A DNA stretch of 64,000 bases from assembly GCA_003241385.1 (NCBI GenBank), contig QFPO01000020.1, positions 1 to 64,000 of the forward strand. Reading direction: 5' to 3'. Shown one piece after another: positions 19,450 through 28,444 of this stretch. The notes below the pieces were generated by a model that was given only the letters and a program-made list of their open reading frames with translations, searched no databases and had not been told where the DNA came from. The translations under genes were made by a program, and so were the position numbers. Positions within the stretch are counted from its first letter, which is position 1, and every line of letters starts with the position of its first letter. This DNA is from Rhodanobacter denitrificans. GTDB taxonomy: Bacteria; Pseudomonadota; Gammaproteobacteria; Xanthomonadales; Rhodanobacteraceae.

Positions 19450-22014
19450 TCAGAGCATCTTGCGCAGGCGGTAGACCAGGTCCAGCGCCGCGCGCGGGGT
19501 CAGCTCGTCGGCGTCGATCGTGCGCAGCGTCTCCTCGATCGGCGACGGCAGCGACGGCGCGAACAGGCCCAGCTGCGGCGCGGCGGCGGCCGGCTGCGCC
19601 GCCGGCGCCGGATGGCCGCCGGCCTCCAGCCCCTGCAGCACGCGGCGCGCATCGCCGATCACCGAGCGCGGCAGACCGGCCAGCGCGGCCACCTGCAGGC
19701 CGAAGCTGCGGTTGGCCGGACCGTCCTTGACCGCGTGCATGAAGACCAGCTGCTCGCCGTACTCGACCGCGTCCAGGTGCACGTTGGCGATCGTCTCGAA
19801 CTGCGTCGGCAACTGGGTCAGTTCGAAGTAGTGCGTCGCGAACAGCGTGAACGCCCGGTTGACGCTGGCCAGATGCGCCGCGCAGGCCTGCGCCAGCGCG
19901 AGGCCGTCGTAGGTGCTGGTGCCGCGGCCGATCTCGTCCATCAGCACGAGGCTGTGTTCGGTCGCGTTGTGCAGGATGTTGGCGGTCTCGCTCATCTCGA
20001 CCATGAAGGTCGACTGGCCGCGCGCGAGGTCGTCGCCGGCGCCGATGCGCGTGAAGATGCGGTCGATCGGACCGATCTCGGCGCGTGCCGCCGGCACGTA
20101 GCTGCCGATGTGCGCCAGCAGCACGATCAGCGCGTTCTGGCGCATGTAGGTCGACTTGCCGCCCATGTTCGGGCCGGTCACGATCAGCATGCGGCGCGCG
20201 TCGGTGAAGACCAGATCGTTCGGCTCGAACGGCTCCTCGCGGACACGCTCGACGACCGGATGGCGGCCGCGCTCGATGCGGATGCCCGGCTCCTCGACGA
20301 GGTCCGGGCGGTTCCAGTCCAGCGCATCGGCGCGCTCGGACAGCGCGGCCAGCACGTCGAGCTCGGCCATCGCCGCGGCCGCCGTCTTCAGCGCGGCCAG
20401 GCGCGCGCCGAGCAGGTCGAGCAGTTCCTCGTAGAGCGCGCGTTCGCGCATCAGCGAGCGCTCGCGCGCCGACAGCACCTTGTCCTCGAAGTGCTTGAGC
20501 TCCTCGGTGATGTAGCGCTCGGCGCCCTTGATCGTCTGGCGCCGCGTGTAGTGCGCCGGCGCCTTGTCGGCCTGTCCCTTGCTGATCTCGATGTAGTAGC
20601 CGTGCACGCGGTTGTAGCCGACCTTGAGCGTCGCGATGCCGGTGGCGGCCTTCTCGCGCTCCTCGAGCTCGACCAGGAAGCGGTCCGCGTTGGTCGACAG
20701 GGCACGCAGCTCGTCGAGCTCGGCGTCGAAGCCGGCGCGGATCACGCCGCCGTCGCGCAGCAGCGCCGGCGGTTGCTCGGCCAGCGCCTGGCCGAGGTGT
20801 TCGGCGGTGCCGGCGTGCTCGCCGAGCCGGTCGAGCAGGTCCGACAGCAACGGACTGTCGATGCCGGACAGGCGCTCGCGCAGCACCGGTGTGCGCGCCA
20901 GGCCGTCGCGCAGCGTCGACAGGTCGCGCGGCCGCGCCGAACGCAGCGCGACGCGCGCCAGGATGCGCTCCAGATCGCCGATGCCGCGCAGCTCCTCGCG
21001 CAGCCGCTCGGCGCCGCCGCCGAGCAGCAGGCCGACCGCGTGATGGCGCTGTTCGAGCGTGCCGCGGGCGCGCAGCGGCCGGTTGAGCCAGCGGTGCAGC
21101 AGACGCGCTCCCATCGGCGTGACCGTGGTGTCGAGCACGCCGAGCAGGGTCGCGTCGCGATTGCCCGAGGCGTGGCTGTCGAGCTCCAGGTTGCGCCGCG
21201 TCGCCGCGTCGAGCGCGATCGTCTCGGCCGCGCTCTCGGTCGCCAGGCCGGTCAGATGCGGCAGCGCCGACTTCTGGGTCTCCTCGACGTAGCCGAGCAG
21301 GCAGCCGGCCGCGCCGATCGCCAGCGGCAGATGCGTCGCGCCGAAGCCGGACAGGTCGCGCGTGCCGAAGAACCGGCACAGCTCGCGCTCGGCGGTCTGG
21401 CCGTCGAAATGCCACGGCGCGCGCTTGCGCAGGCCGGGCAGGGTCGTCACGAAGTTCGGCCAGGCCACGTCCTCGCCGACCAGGGTCTCGACCGGCTGCA
21501 GCCGCGCCAGCTCCGAGGCCAGCGCCTCGGCATCGGCGACCTCGGCGAGCAGGAAGCGGCCGGCGGCCAGGTCGATCCAGGCCAGTCCGTAACCGGTCTT
21601 GCCGGCCGCGATCGCCATCAGCAGGTTGTCGCGGCGCGCCTCGAGCAGGGCCTCGTCGGTGACCGTGCCCGGCGTGACGATCCGCACCACCTTGCGCTCG
21701 ACCAGGCCCTTGGCCAGCGCCGGATCGCCGATCTGCTCGCAGATCGCGACCGACTCGCCGAGCTTGACGAGCTTGGCCAGATAGCCCTCGGCCGCGTGAT
21801 ACGGCACGCCGGCCATCGGAATCGGCGCGCCGGCCGACGCGCCGCGCTGCGTCAGCGTGATGTCGAGCAGCCGCGCGGCCTTGCGCGCGTCATCGTAGAA
21901 CAGCTCGTAGAAGTCGCCCATCCGGAAGAACAGCAGCACGTCCGGGTGCTCGGCCTTCGCCGCGAAGTACTGGCGCATCAGGGGCGTATGCGAAGAAGTG
22001 TCCGTATTGGTCAT
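19450..22014 (-). CDS. mutS: DNA mismatch repair protein MutS
   Basis: MutS recognises base mismatches and recruits MutL. The 854-residue protein has the mismatch-reading F35-Y36-E37 motif in MGDFYELF. Connector, lever and clamp domains follow. The C-terminal ATPase has the P-loop GPNMGGKST near residue 620, then STFMVEMSETANIL and DEIGRGTSTYDG. Length and start fit the family. It is followed immediately by an acyltransferase gene. Confidence 0.97.
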   Translation of the reverse strand: MTNTDTSSHTPLMRQYFAAKAEHPDVLLFFRMGDFYELFYDDARKAARLLDITLTQRGASAGAPIPMAGVPYHAAEGYLAKLVKLGESVAICEQIGDPALAKGLVERKVVRIVTPGTVTDEALLEARRDNLLMAIAAGKTGYGLAWIDLAAGRFLLAEVADAEALASELARLQPVETLVGEDVAWPNFVTTLPGLRKRAPWHFDGQTAERELCRFFGTRDLSGFGATHLPLAIGAAGCLLGYVEETQKSALPHLTGLATESAAETIALDAATRRNLELDSHASGNRDATLLGVLDTTVTPMGARLLHRWLNRPLRARGTLEQRHHAVGLLLGGGAERLREELRGIGDLERILARVALRSARPRDLSTLRDGLARTPVLRERLSGIDSPLLSDLLDRLGEHAGTAEHLGQALAEQPPALLRDGGVIRAGFDAELDELRALSTNADRFLVELEEREKAATGIATLKVGYNRVHGYYIEISKGQADKAPAHYTRRQTIKGAERYITEELKHFEDKVLSARERSLMRERALYEELLDLLGARLAALKTAAAAMAELDVLAALSERADALDWNRPDLVEEPGIRIERGRHPVVERVREEPFEPNDLVFTDARRMLIVTGPNMGGKSTYMRQNALIVLLAHIGSYVPAARAEIGPIDRIFTRIGAGDDLARGQSTFMVEMSETANILHNATEHSLVLMDEIGRGTSTYDGLALAQACAAHLASVNRAFTLFATHYFELTQLPTQFETIANVHLDAVEYGEQLVFMHAVKDGPANRSFGLQVAALAGLPRSVIGDARRVLQGLEAGGHPAPAAQPAAAAPQLGLFAPSLPSPIEETLRTIDADELTPRAALDLVYRLRKML

Positions 22015-22354
22015 TCAATCAATATCTTATGTTCTGGACGCGTTGCGATCGGGTCGGCACACGGCTGCTGAAGGTCCGCCGGAAGCAGGGAGTCTACGGT
22101 CCGAGTACGTCCGATCGTATCGAGGCCGATGTTCAATGCGTTCGTGTAGCGTGATTGCGTCTCCACGCCGATGTCTACCGCCTCGAGCGGCATGCAGCGC
22201 TCGTACGGATCGCCGAAGCGTTTGCTGGCTTGAGGGGCCATCGGCCGACCTGGAATGTGGAAAGAACTCCGCTCGCCAAGAGAAAGAACGCCCGGCCAGG
22301 CAAGCGCCGACATGACGTATCCGGCCGACGCAATCCAAGCATCAACACCTGTGG
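22015..22354. other. Intergenic region, no gene seen
   Basis: These 340 bases lie between the mutS start and the protease stop. GC is lower than in the flanking genes. An open frame runs through on the minus strand, but its translation has no signal, domain or plausible start and overlaps the protease. I see no terminator with a T-tract. Confidence 0.5.
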
Positions 22355-23188
22355 TCAAGGCGCCCCTGGGCGTGCACGGGCTTGCGCCGTCCCCGCGATC
22401 ACGCCCTTGATCCAGTCCTGGTAGTGACGCAGGCGGACATTGCAGGTGATCTGGCCGTATCGTCCCGGCGTCCTGTTGGTGCTTTGCGGGTCCGACCATG
22501 ACGTCAGCCCGGCCAGGCGCCAGTCGTTGTCGGTCTGGATCAGGACCGGTCCGCCGCTGTCGCCGCTTCCGGAGCCGCCCTCGAACGGCAACGCCTGCTC
22601 TGGCAGGTCGAAGATGTAGCAGAGCCAGCGGCCGTCGGCGCTGGTGACCTTGTTGAATGCGCGACGAAGCGTCGTGCGATGCGAATCGCTGAACGCATAG
22701 CCGGTGACGCCATTCCCCGTGGCTCCCGCACCCAGCACCTTGACGACCTGACCGAACTCATCGGTGTCTTCATTGATCGCAACGGGCGTGACGTCGGTGA
22801 CGGGCCGCGCCAGCTTGAGCAGCGCGATGTCGTCCGAGGACGAGAGCAGCGCCCTGAACAACGTCCAGTCCCAGGTCGCCAGCGCTTGGTCGAGCAACTG
22901 CTGCGATGGCTTTTTGTAGCCGGGATGGACCACGAGGCGCTCGACGTCCCGGGGGATTCCGTTGAGCGTCACCTGCTCGATCTGGGTCTGCCACATGACG
23001 GCGTGCCCCGCGGTGACGAGCCATTGCGGCGCGATCAGGACGCCGTGCCCTTCGCCGGGCAGGTCGACCAGCGCCGGGAACTCCGATGCCGGAACGCGGT
23101 ACTTCGCGTCGTCGACATCGTCCCGGATGACGATCGCGCCCGCGCTGAGGGGAGCGGCAAGCAGGGCGAGCAGCAGGATGCGGAGCAT
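22355..23188 (-). CDS. Secreted trypsin-like serine protease (S1 family)
   Basis: This is a 277-residue protein with signal peptide MLRILLLALLAAPLSAGA. The catalytic triad is H62 (VTAGHAV), D120 (SSDDIALLKL) and S211 (GSGSGDSGGPV). The MLRILL start is preceded by AGGAA. The frame runs on upstream, but that extension lacks a leader. Cysteines are few compared with eukaryotic trypsins. The target is unknown; it may act in predation, nutrition or envelope quality control. It stands alone between mutS and a lipocalin-like gene. Confidence 0.88.
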   Translation of the reverse strand: MLRILLLALLAAPLSAGAIVIRDDVDDAKYRVPASEFPALVDLPGEGHGVLIAPQWLVTAGHAVMWQTQIEQVTLNGIPRDVERLVVHPGYKKPSQQLLDQALATWDWTLFRALLSSSDDIALLKLARPVTDVTPVAINEDTDEFGQVVKVLGAGATGNGVTGYAFSDSHRTTLRRAFNKVTSADGRWLCYIFDLPEQALPFEGGSGSGDSGGPVLIQTDNDWRLAGLTSWSDPQSTNRTPGRYGQITCNVRLRHYQDWIKGVIAGTAQARARPGAP

Positions 23189-23602
23189 GGTTCGGTTCCT
23201 TGATCGAGTTTCTTTGGAGCGGCCGGCTAGCGAGCTGCCTTGGCGGCGGCTAGCATTCATTTCCCGACGAAGCAGGGCAACGAGCGTCGCACCATCATAT
23301 GCGAGCGCCACGGCCAGCACGGGGGCGCCATGGTCGTACGCAAGTTGCGGGGATATGGGCATGCCCGGTCATAAGTGACTCGAGCCGCGTCACTCGGTTG
23401 GCCCACGACGTTTCCGTCGATTGATGGATGCATGGCGCGTCCGGCTGCCGCCGTCGGACTCGCGGGCTGCGCCCCGCGCCTCTGCCGAGTCGCGGCCATG
23501 CGGCTTTGATCCCTGACGCCTCCGGCCCCGCCGGGCCTGCGCGCTCCGCTTGTCAAAGAGAAGGAACGTCTTTCCGTATCCTGCCCGGCATCGCGATGCG
23601 AA
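23189..23602. other. Intergenic region, no gene seen
   Basis: These 414 bases lie upstream of the protease and downstream of the lipocalin-like gene. They contain the near-repeat GGCTAGCGAGC / GGCTAGC around 23224-23255. No open frame has a recognisable product. The protease frame stays open for 58 codons upstream of its ATG without a leader. The promoter of the protease is expected here, but no box is convincing. Confidence 0.45.
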
Positions 23603-24100
23603 CTAGCGGACCCGCACGAACTCCGCGCTCACGCGCCCTCCGTCCGGGCGAGTGAACCTCTCGTACAGCCGATCACCCTCGACCGTGAGCTGCAGGTCCC
23701 GCCGGGTTCGCACGGCGCCCACCCAATTGGGAAACGTGGCCCCTTCGACGCGGTTGCCGCTGAAACGACCGTGCGCGTCCACCGTGTACGTCCCGAAGAA
23801 CCCGATGCTCGATGCCATGGCGCGCCTGTTCTCCTCATCGGTGCCACCGCCTCGAGCATCCGAGGCGAAGCGCGGGGCATCGCCATCGGTCAATACCTCG
23901 ACGAAATGCATGTCGGTCGTGAAGACGAGCATGCCTTGGGGATTCTCGCCATAAGGCCGCCGGGTCTCGCCATTCGCTTCCAACGTGGCGGCGACCATGC
24001 GCCAGGTGCCGGCCACCTGGTTGGGCTGCGCAGGGGAGGGCACGGGCTCGCTCGCTGCGACGACGGTGGAGGCAGCGAGCAGAGGCAAGAGCCACTTCAT
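23603..24100 (-). CDS. Exported lipocalin-like domain protein
   Basis: This is a 165-residue protein with signal peptide MKWLLPLLAASTVVA. The mature part (VAGTWRMVAATLEANGE..., GMLVFTTDMHFVEVL, FFGTYTVDAHGRFSG) has the order of the lipocalin-like DUF found next to redox genes: a beta-barrel that may bind a small hydrophobic molecule. Its ATG overlaps the stop of the SDR gene upstream (ATGA), so the two are coupled. The ligand is not predictable. Confidence 0.7.
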   Translation of the reverse strand: MKWLLPLLAASTVVAASEPVPSPAQPNQVAGTWRMVAATLEANGETRRPYGENPQGMLVFTTDMHFVEVLTDGDAPRFASDARGGGTDEENRRAMASSIGFFGTYTVDAHGRFSGNRVEGATFPNWVGAVRTRRDLQLTVEGDRLYERFTRPDGGRVSAEFVRVR

Positions 24101-24921
24101 GCCCTGTCCGCCGTCAGCGTCAGCGCCTTCTGCGCCACCAGATCGTCCAGCCGGGCGGTCAATGCGCGATGGATGTTCTCGAACGCCGTGCTGCCCAGTG
24201 CGATCCGGCGCCGCGGCTGCGCCGAGTCGGCCACCTGGATCATCGCCTCGACCGTACGGTCGGCGTCGCCCTTGATCTCGAACGTGCCACTGGATACGGC
24301 GCGGCGCACATCGCCGGCCGGCGTCGCGTCGTAGACGTCCATCGGCGCCGCGTGATCCAGACCACGTGCGAATCCGGTCGCGGTCGCCCCTGGCTCGGCG
24401 ATGACGACGTCGATGCCGAATGGCGCCACCTCCTGGGCAACCGCATCGAGAAAGCCCTCGATGCCCCATTTGGTCGCGTGGTAGAGACTGAAGTTGGGAT
24501 ACGCCACCTGTCCGCCTTCGGACGAGACCTGCACGATCCTGCCGCCGCCCTGCGCGCGCAGATGCGGAAGCACGGCACGCACCAGCTGGATCGACGCGGT
24601 CAGATTGGTGGCGATCTGCCGCTCGAGCTGCGCATCGGTGACCTCCTCGGCAGCGCCGAACAATCCGTAACCGGCATTGCTGACCACGGTGTCGATCCGG
24701 CCGAAGGCAGCGAAGGCGGCATCCACCTCCTGCCGCAGCGAGGCCGTGTCGGTCAGGTCGAAACACGCGACGCGCAACCTGTCGCCCGCCATTCGCCGAA
24801 GCGTCTCGAACGGCGTTGCGCGTCGCCCGCATGCGACCACCCGGTCACCCCGTGCCAGCAGCTTCGTGGTCATGACCAGCCCAAGGCCGGACGGCGCGCC
24901 TGTGATCAACCATGTCTTCAT
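24097..24921 (-). CDS. Short-chain dehydrogenase/reductase
   Basis: This is a 274-residue classical SDR. The NAD(P)-binding loop is TGAPSGLG at residues 8-14, with Pro where Ser is common. NAG is at residues 82-84. The catalytic residues are S133/S134, Y147 and K151 (YHATK). MKTWLITG is chosen as the start; the open frame upstream lacks a ribosome site. It is divergent from a LysR gene with a symmetrical site between them, so that LysR probably controls it. The substrate is unknown. Confidence 0.87.
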   Translation of the reverse strand: MKTWLITGAPSGLGLVMTTKLLARGDRVVACGRRATPFETLRRMAGDRLRVACFDLTDTASLRQEVDAAFAAFGRIDTVVSNAGYGLFGAAEEVTDAQLERQIATNLTASIQLVRAVLPHLRAQGGGRIVQVSSEGGQVAYPNFSLYHATKWGIEGFLDAVAQEVAPFGIDVVIAEPGATATGFARGLDHAAPMDVYDATPAGDVRRAVSSGTFEIKGDADRTVEAMIQVADSAQPRRRIALGSTAFENIHRALTARLDDLVAQKALTLTADRA

Positions 24922-24998
24922 CGGGTCTACCTGTGGGGGAGGCGCACCAGGGTAAGAGCCCGGACGGCGTATGATAAGTCGCACCAATACGAACGAGC

Positions 24999-25017
24999 TG
25001 GTGAGTGATATTCACCA
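24999..25017. promoter_or_regulatory. LysR-type operator between SDR and LysR genes
   Basis: TGGTGA-N7-TCACCA is a perfect inverted repeat that ends exactly at the LysR start codon. A further CACCA at 24982-24986 makes a third half-site with mirrored orientation. The position between divergent genes and the symmetry are as expected of a LysR recognition site. Occupancy would block the LysR start (autorepression) and leave the SDR promoter to be activated. Confidence 0.55.
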
Positions 25018-25914
25018 ATGAAAAATGTCAGCCTCTCCGATCTGAAAGCCTTCGCGCTCGTGGCGCGATACCGCAGCTTCCAGAAGGCCGCCGATGCGCT
25101 GGGCGCATCGCGGTCGTCGCTCAGCCATGCCTTGAAGGGGCTCGAGCGCCAGCTCGGCGTTCGTCTGCTGCATCGGACCACTCGCAGCGTTGCGGTGACC
25201 GACGACGGCGAGCGGCTGCTGCAGCGCCTGGTTCCCTTGTTGCGGGAACTGGACGACCTGCTGGACGCGGTCAGTCATGGGCAGGACGAACTGGTCGGCA
25301 CGCTGCGCATCAACGCCAGCAAGGGAGGTGCGCGCTGGTTGCTCCGCCACGCCGTGCCGATGTTCCAGCAGCGTCATCCACGTGTCGAGCTGGACCTCGT
25401 CGCCGAAGGGCAACTGGTGGACATCGTGGGCGAAGGCTTCGATGCCGGCGTGCGCCTGGCCGAGTCGGTACCGAAGGACATGGTGGCGGTACCTTTCGGC
25501 CATGATGTCCGTTTCGTTGCGGTGGCCGCGCCGGACTACGTCGAGGCATTCGGAGCGCCCGCGACCCCGATGGACCTGATGTCCCATCGCTGCATCCGCC
25601 AGCGGCTCCCGAGCGGCAAGCGCTATCGATGGGAGTTCGAGAAGGGCACGCAGCAGGTCGCGCTGGATGTTCCCGGCATGCTGAGCCTGGACGACAACGA
25701 CCTGATGGTCGAGGCGGCCGCCGACGGCCTGGGGATCGCTTACGTTCCGGAGTCCTTCGCCCGGCCAGCCCTGGACAGCGGCGCGCTGGTCCTGCTGCTG
25801 GAAGACTGGACCCCGGCGTCACCGGGCCTGTGCCTCTACTACGCCAGCTATCGTCACGTGCCTGCGCCGTTGAAGGCGTTCATTGCGATCGTTCGTGAGG
25901 CGACGCAGGGCTGA
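25018..25914 (+). CDS. LysR family transcriptional regulator
   Basis: This is a 298-residue LysR protein. The N-terminal winged helix-turn-helix (LSDLKAFALVARYRSFQKAADALGAS) is complete. The C-terminal effector-binding domain ends in PGLCLYYASYRHVPAPLKAFI. That sequence is typical of the CrgA/AaeR-like subgroup found beside oxidoreductases. It is divergent from the SDR/lipocalin pair, and its own start codon directly follows the palindrome at 24999-25017. Confidence 0.9.
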   Translation: MKNVSLSDLKAFALVARYRSFQKAADALGASRSSLSHALKGLERQLGVRLLHRTTRSVAVTDDGERLLQRLVPLLRELDDLLDAVSHGQDELVGTLRINASKGGARWLLRHAVPMFQQRHPRVELDLVAEGQLVDIVGEGFDAGVRLAESVPKDMVAVPFGHDVRFVAVAAPDYVEAFGAPATPMDLMSHRCIRQRLPSGKRYRWEFEKGTQQVALDVPGMLSLDDNDLMVEAAADGLGIAYVPESFARPALDSGALVLLLEDWTPASPGLCLYYASYRHVPAPLKAFIAIVREATQG

Positions 25915-26217
25915 GGCTGGCCCAGCTCACCGGGACGTGCGGCTGCGTCGGGCGGGATCCATGGAGCATGTCAGCCCGGCCATCCGGACCGGCGCAGGAG
26001 CCGCCATACCGGCGCGCGGCGAACAGTCGTGATCCGCACGCATGCGGCGCTGAACGCGCTGATCCTGGATCCGGCGACGGGGGATGCAGGAGAAGGCGTC
26101 GCTGAAGGTCTCCAGCCGGCTCTCGGCAACGCGCCACGGAGGTTCCGCCGCGCGTGGAGTACGTAAGGAGGCCGGACGCGACTGGGCTCGACGACGTCCG
26201 GCGTCTGACGCCATGTC
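25915..26217. other. Intergenic region between converging genes
   Basis: These 303 bases lie between the LysR stop and the stop of the exported hydrolase. Nothing gene-like is recognisable on either strand. Arg/Ser-rich open frames here are judged to be shadows. No T-tract terminator is seen. Confidence 0.45.
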
Positions 26218-27006
26218 TTACTTGGCCGGGCGAGCAGCCCTGGCCGCCTGGTCGATCGTGTCGGCGACCACCTTGGGCTGCGTCATGAAGACCGCATGGC
26301 TGGCCGAGACCTTGGTGATGCGCGCCTGGATGCGCTCGGCCATGTGGATCAGCATGGCCTGGTCGAACGCCTTGTCCTCGGTCGCGATCACGGCCCAGCT
26401 CGGCTTCGTGCGCCACGCGGCCTGCGTCAGCTTCGTGCCGAACACCGACATGTTGATCGGCACCTGCGAATCGCGCAGGAACGCCGCGTCGGCATCGCTG
26501 GTGTCGTGGGCGAAGCCGGCCTTGAACTTGGGTCGACTGATGAAGCCGTAGCCGTCGCTGCCGGTCTCGATCACGAACTCGGGCGTCGGTGCGAAGCCTT
26601 CGTATTGCTGTGCGGTCGTCTCGCCTGCGTCCGGCGCGAGTGCCGATACGTAGACCAGGCCTGCCACCTTGTCGTGGACGCCGGCCTCGGTGATCACCGT
26701 GCCGCCCCAGGAATGTCCGACCAGGATCGCCGGGCCGTCCTGCCGGTCGAGCACGCGCCGGGTGGCCTGCACGTCGTCGGCGAGCGAGGTCAGCGGGTTC
26801 TGCACGATCGACACGCGATAGCCGCGTGCAGTCAGGTCGTCGTAGACCGGGCGCCAGCCCGCACCGTCGGCGAACGCGCCATGTACCAGGACGACGTTCT
26901 TGATCGGTCCACCACTGCGCGAGGATGCGACATCGTCGGCATGGGCGGCGGGGGTGACGCTGGCGGCCAGGGCGGTGGCGAGCACGGCGGGAATCAGCTT
27001 GAGCAT
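26218..27006 (-). CDS. Exported alpha/beta-fold hydrolase
   Basis: This is a 262-residue protein with a signal peptide (residues 1-23, ending AAHA). The hydrolase core has NVVLVHGAFADGAGW and the nucleophile S99 in GHSWGG; a late HAVFM supplies the probable catalytic His. It belongs to the RsbQ/EstC-like hydrolases often found beside LysR and SDR genes. The substrate is unknown. It lies on the same strand as the SDR and SnoaL genes but 230 bases downstream, so cotranscription is uncertain. Confidence 0.82.
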   Translation of the reverse strand: MLKLIPAVLATALAASVTPAAHADDVASSRSGGPIKNVVLVHGAFADGAGWRPVYDDLTARGYRVSIVQNPLTSLADDVQATRRVLDRQDGPAILVGHSWGGTVITEAGVHDKVAGLVYVSALAPDAGETTAQQYEGFAPTPEFVIETGSDGYGFISRPKFKAGFAHDTSDADAAFLRDSQVPINMSVFGTKLTQAAWRTKPSWAVIATEDKAFDQAMLIHMAERIQARITKVSASHAVFMTQPKVVADTIDQAARAARPAK

Positions 27007-27236
27007 GGTCGTATCCTCGGATGGTGGCGGGACGTGCAGTGTGCGGCGTTGGCCGGCAGGGCTACTGTGCGCGCCGAGGCCGAACCATTGGCCGCATAAA
27101 GTCCTGATAACTTGATCGAGCGTCCTTCATCGCCGCCGGCGGCCACCCACATCTGATCGCTCGGCATCCCGGCGGGAACCCGCTGTTGGAAAGACGGGGC
27201 CGCCGGTATGCGTTCGAAGCGACCGGCCGGTCGCCG

Positions 27237-28019
27237 TTACACGGTCGGCACGGTCCCGCCGTCGATCGTGTATTCCGCCCCCGAGATCGACGCCGCCCTC
27301 GGCGAGACCAGAAACGCGACGAGGTCGGCCACTTCACCCGGTTCGGCCGGACGTCCCAACGGAATGCCGCCCAATGCTTGCATGACCAGCTGCCTGGCAC
27401 CTGCGTAGTCCGTCCCGGCATTGGCCGCGATACCGCCGAGGAAATCGATCGAGGCTTCCGTTTCGACCCAGCCCGGCGAGACACGGACCACGCGCACGCC
27501 CTTGGGGGTGACTTCCTTGGACAGTGCCTTGCTGTAGGTCGACAGCGCGGCCTTGGCGGCGGCGTAGGCGATCGTGGCGTCGTGCAGCGGCAGCACGCGT
27601 TGAATCGACGACACGTGCAGGATCACGCCGGATCCCTGCGCGACCATCGCGGGAAGCAAGGCGCGATCCATCCGCACCGCCGACATCAGGTTCAGGTCGA
27701 GCGCCTTGGCCCACTCGGCATCGTCCAGCTTCGCGAAGCCGCCGGCGGGCGCCGACGAGCCGCCGACCACGTTGATCAGGATGTCGATTCCGCCGAGATG
27801 GCGCCGAGCCGTCTCGACGGCCTCATCGACACCCGCGGCCGTGGCCAGATCGGCCGCCACATAGTGCACACCTTCGATGGACTTCGACGGCTGCGAGCGT
27901 GCGGTCGCCACGATCCGGGCTTCGAGCTGCGAGAGCCGTTCGACGACGGCCGCGCCGATACCACGCGTGCCGCCGGTGACCACGACGCGCTTGCCGGCCA
28001 GGTGGAGGTCGAAATTCAT
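27237..28019 (-). CDS. Short-chain dehydrogenase/reductase
   Basis: This is a 260-residue classical SDR with TGGTRGIG (residues 15-22). NVVGG replaces the usual NAG-G segment. S137/S138, Y152 and K156 (YAAAK) form the catalytic set. The C-terminal AEYTIDGG motif is usual for the family. The ATG overlaps the stop of the SnoaL-like gene (ATGA), so they form a unit. Together they may modify a small aromatic or electrophilic compound sensed by the divergent LysR. That role is inferred from context. Confidence 0.87.
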   Translation of the reverse strand: MNFDLHLAGKRVVVTGGTRGIGAAVVERLSQLEARIVATARSQPSKSIEGVHYVAADLATAAGVDEAVETARRHLGGIDILINVVGGSSAPAGGFAKLDDAEWAKALDLNLMSAVRMDRALLPAMVAQGSGVILHVSSIQRVLPLHDATIAYAAAKAALSTYSKALSKEVTPKGVRVVRVSPGWVETEASIDFLGGIAANAGTDYAGARQLVMQALGGIPLGRPAEPGEVADLVAFLVSPRAASISGAEYTIDGGTVPTV

Positions 28020-28345
28020 GGCTTCACCTCCAGCGAGGCGATCTTGCCGCGCTCCAGGATGAAGGTGTAATGCAGGTCCACCGGGCTGCCCGGAAAGTCG
28101 CCGGATACCCGGCTGGTGACGACGTGGCTGCGCCCTTGCGTCTGCAGCGTGTGCGGCTCGGCGGTGTAGGCGTACTTGGCGGACGCCTCGTTCTTCCAGG
28201 CCTCGATCGCGGCGAAGCCCGCATGGGTCTTGCCCTCGTCGAGGACCACGCCGTCCTTGGTGAAGCAGCGGGCGACCGCCTGGCCATCCCGGCGGTCGGC
28301 ATCGAAGTAGGCCGCGATCGGCTCGGGCAGGTTCAGATCTTTCAT
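28016..28345 (-). CDS. SnoaL-like / NTF2-fold protein
   Basis: This is a 109-residue single-domain protein of the SnoaL-like fold: an N-terminal helix (LPEPIAAYFDADRRDGQAVARCFTKDGV), an AIEAW helix and a C-terminal beta sheet (VDLHYTFILERGKIASLEV). Such proteins are small isomerases, hydrolases or binding partners. No catalytic set can be assigned. It is first in a unit with the SDR and is divergent from a LysR gene 99 bases away. Confidence 0.78.
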   Translation of the reverse strand: MKDLNLPEPIAAYFDADRRDGQAVARCFTKDGVVLDEGKTHAGFAAIEAWKNEASAKYAYTAEPHTLQTQGRSHVVTSRVSGDFPGSPVDLHYTFILERGKIASLEVKP

Positions 28346-28410
28346 TGCAATGCTCCGTGGGTGAGTGCGGAGTCAGCTTGAGCGGTTCTAGAAGATTAGA
28401 GAATCACCTA

Positions 28411-28437
28411 TGATCTGATCAGGCTATGTAGAGATCA
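28411..28437. promoter_or_regulatory. Inverted repeats between SnoaL-SDR unit and LysR
   Basis: TGATCT and AGATCA form an inverted repeat with 15 bases between, and CTGATCAG inside it is itself palindromic. They lie 8-34 bases before the LysR start, between divergent units, where a LysR operator is expected. Assignment rests on symmetry and position. Confidence 0.4.
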
Positions 28438-28444
28438 GTACACA

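Noticed and set aside
22011..22499. 162-codon minus-strand frame between mutS and the protease
   Set aside because: Overlaps the end of the protease gene and lacks leader, domain and ribosome site.
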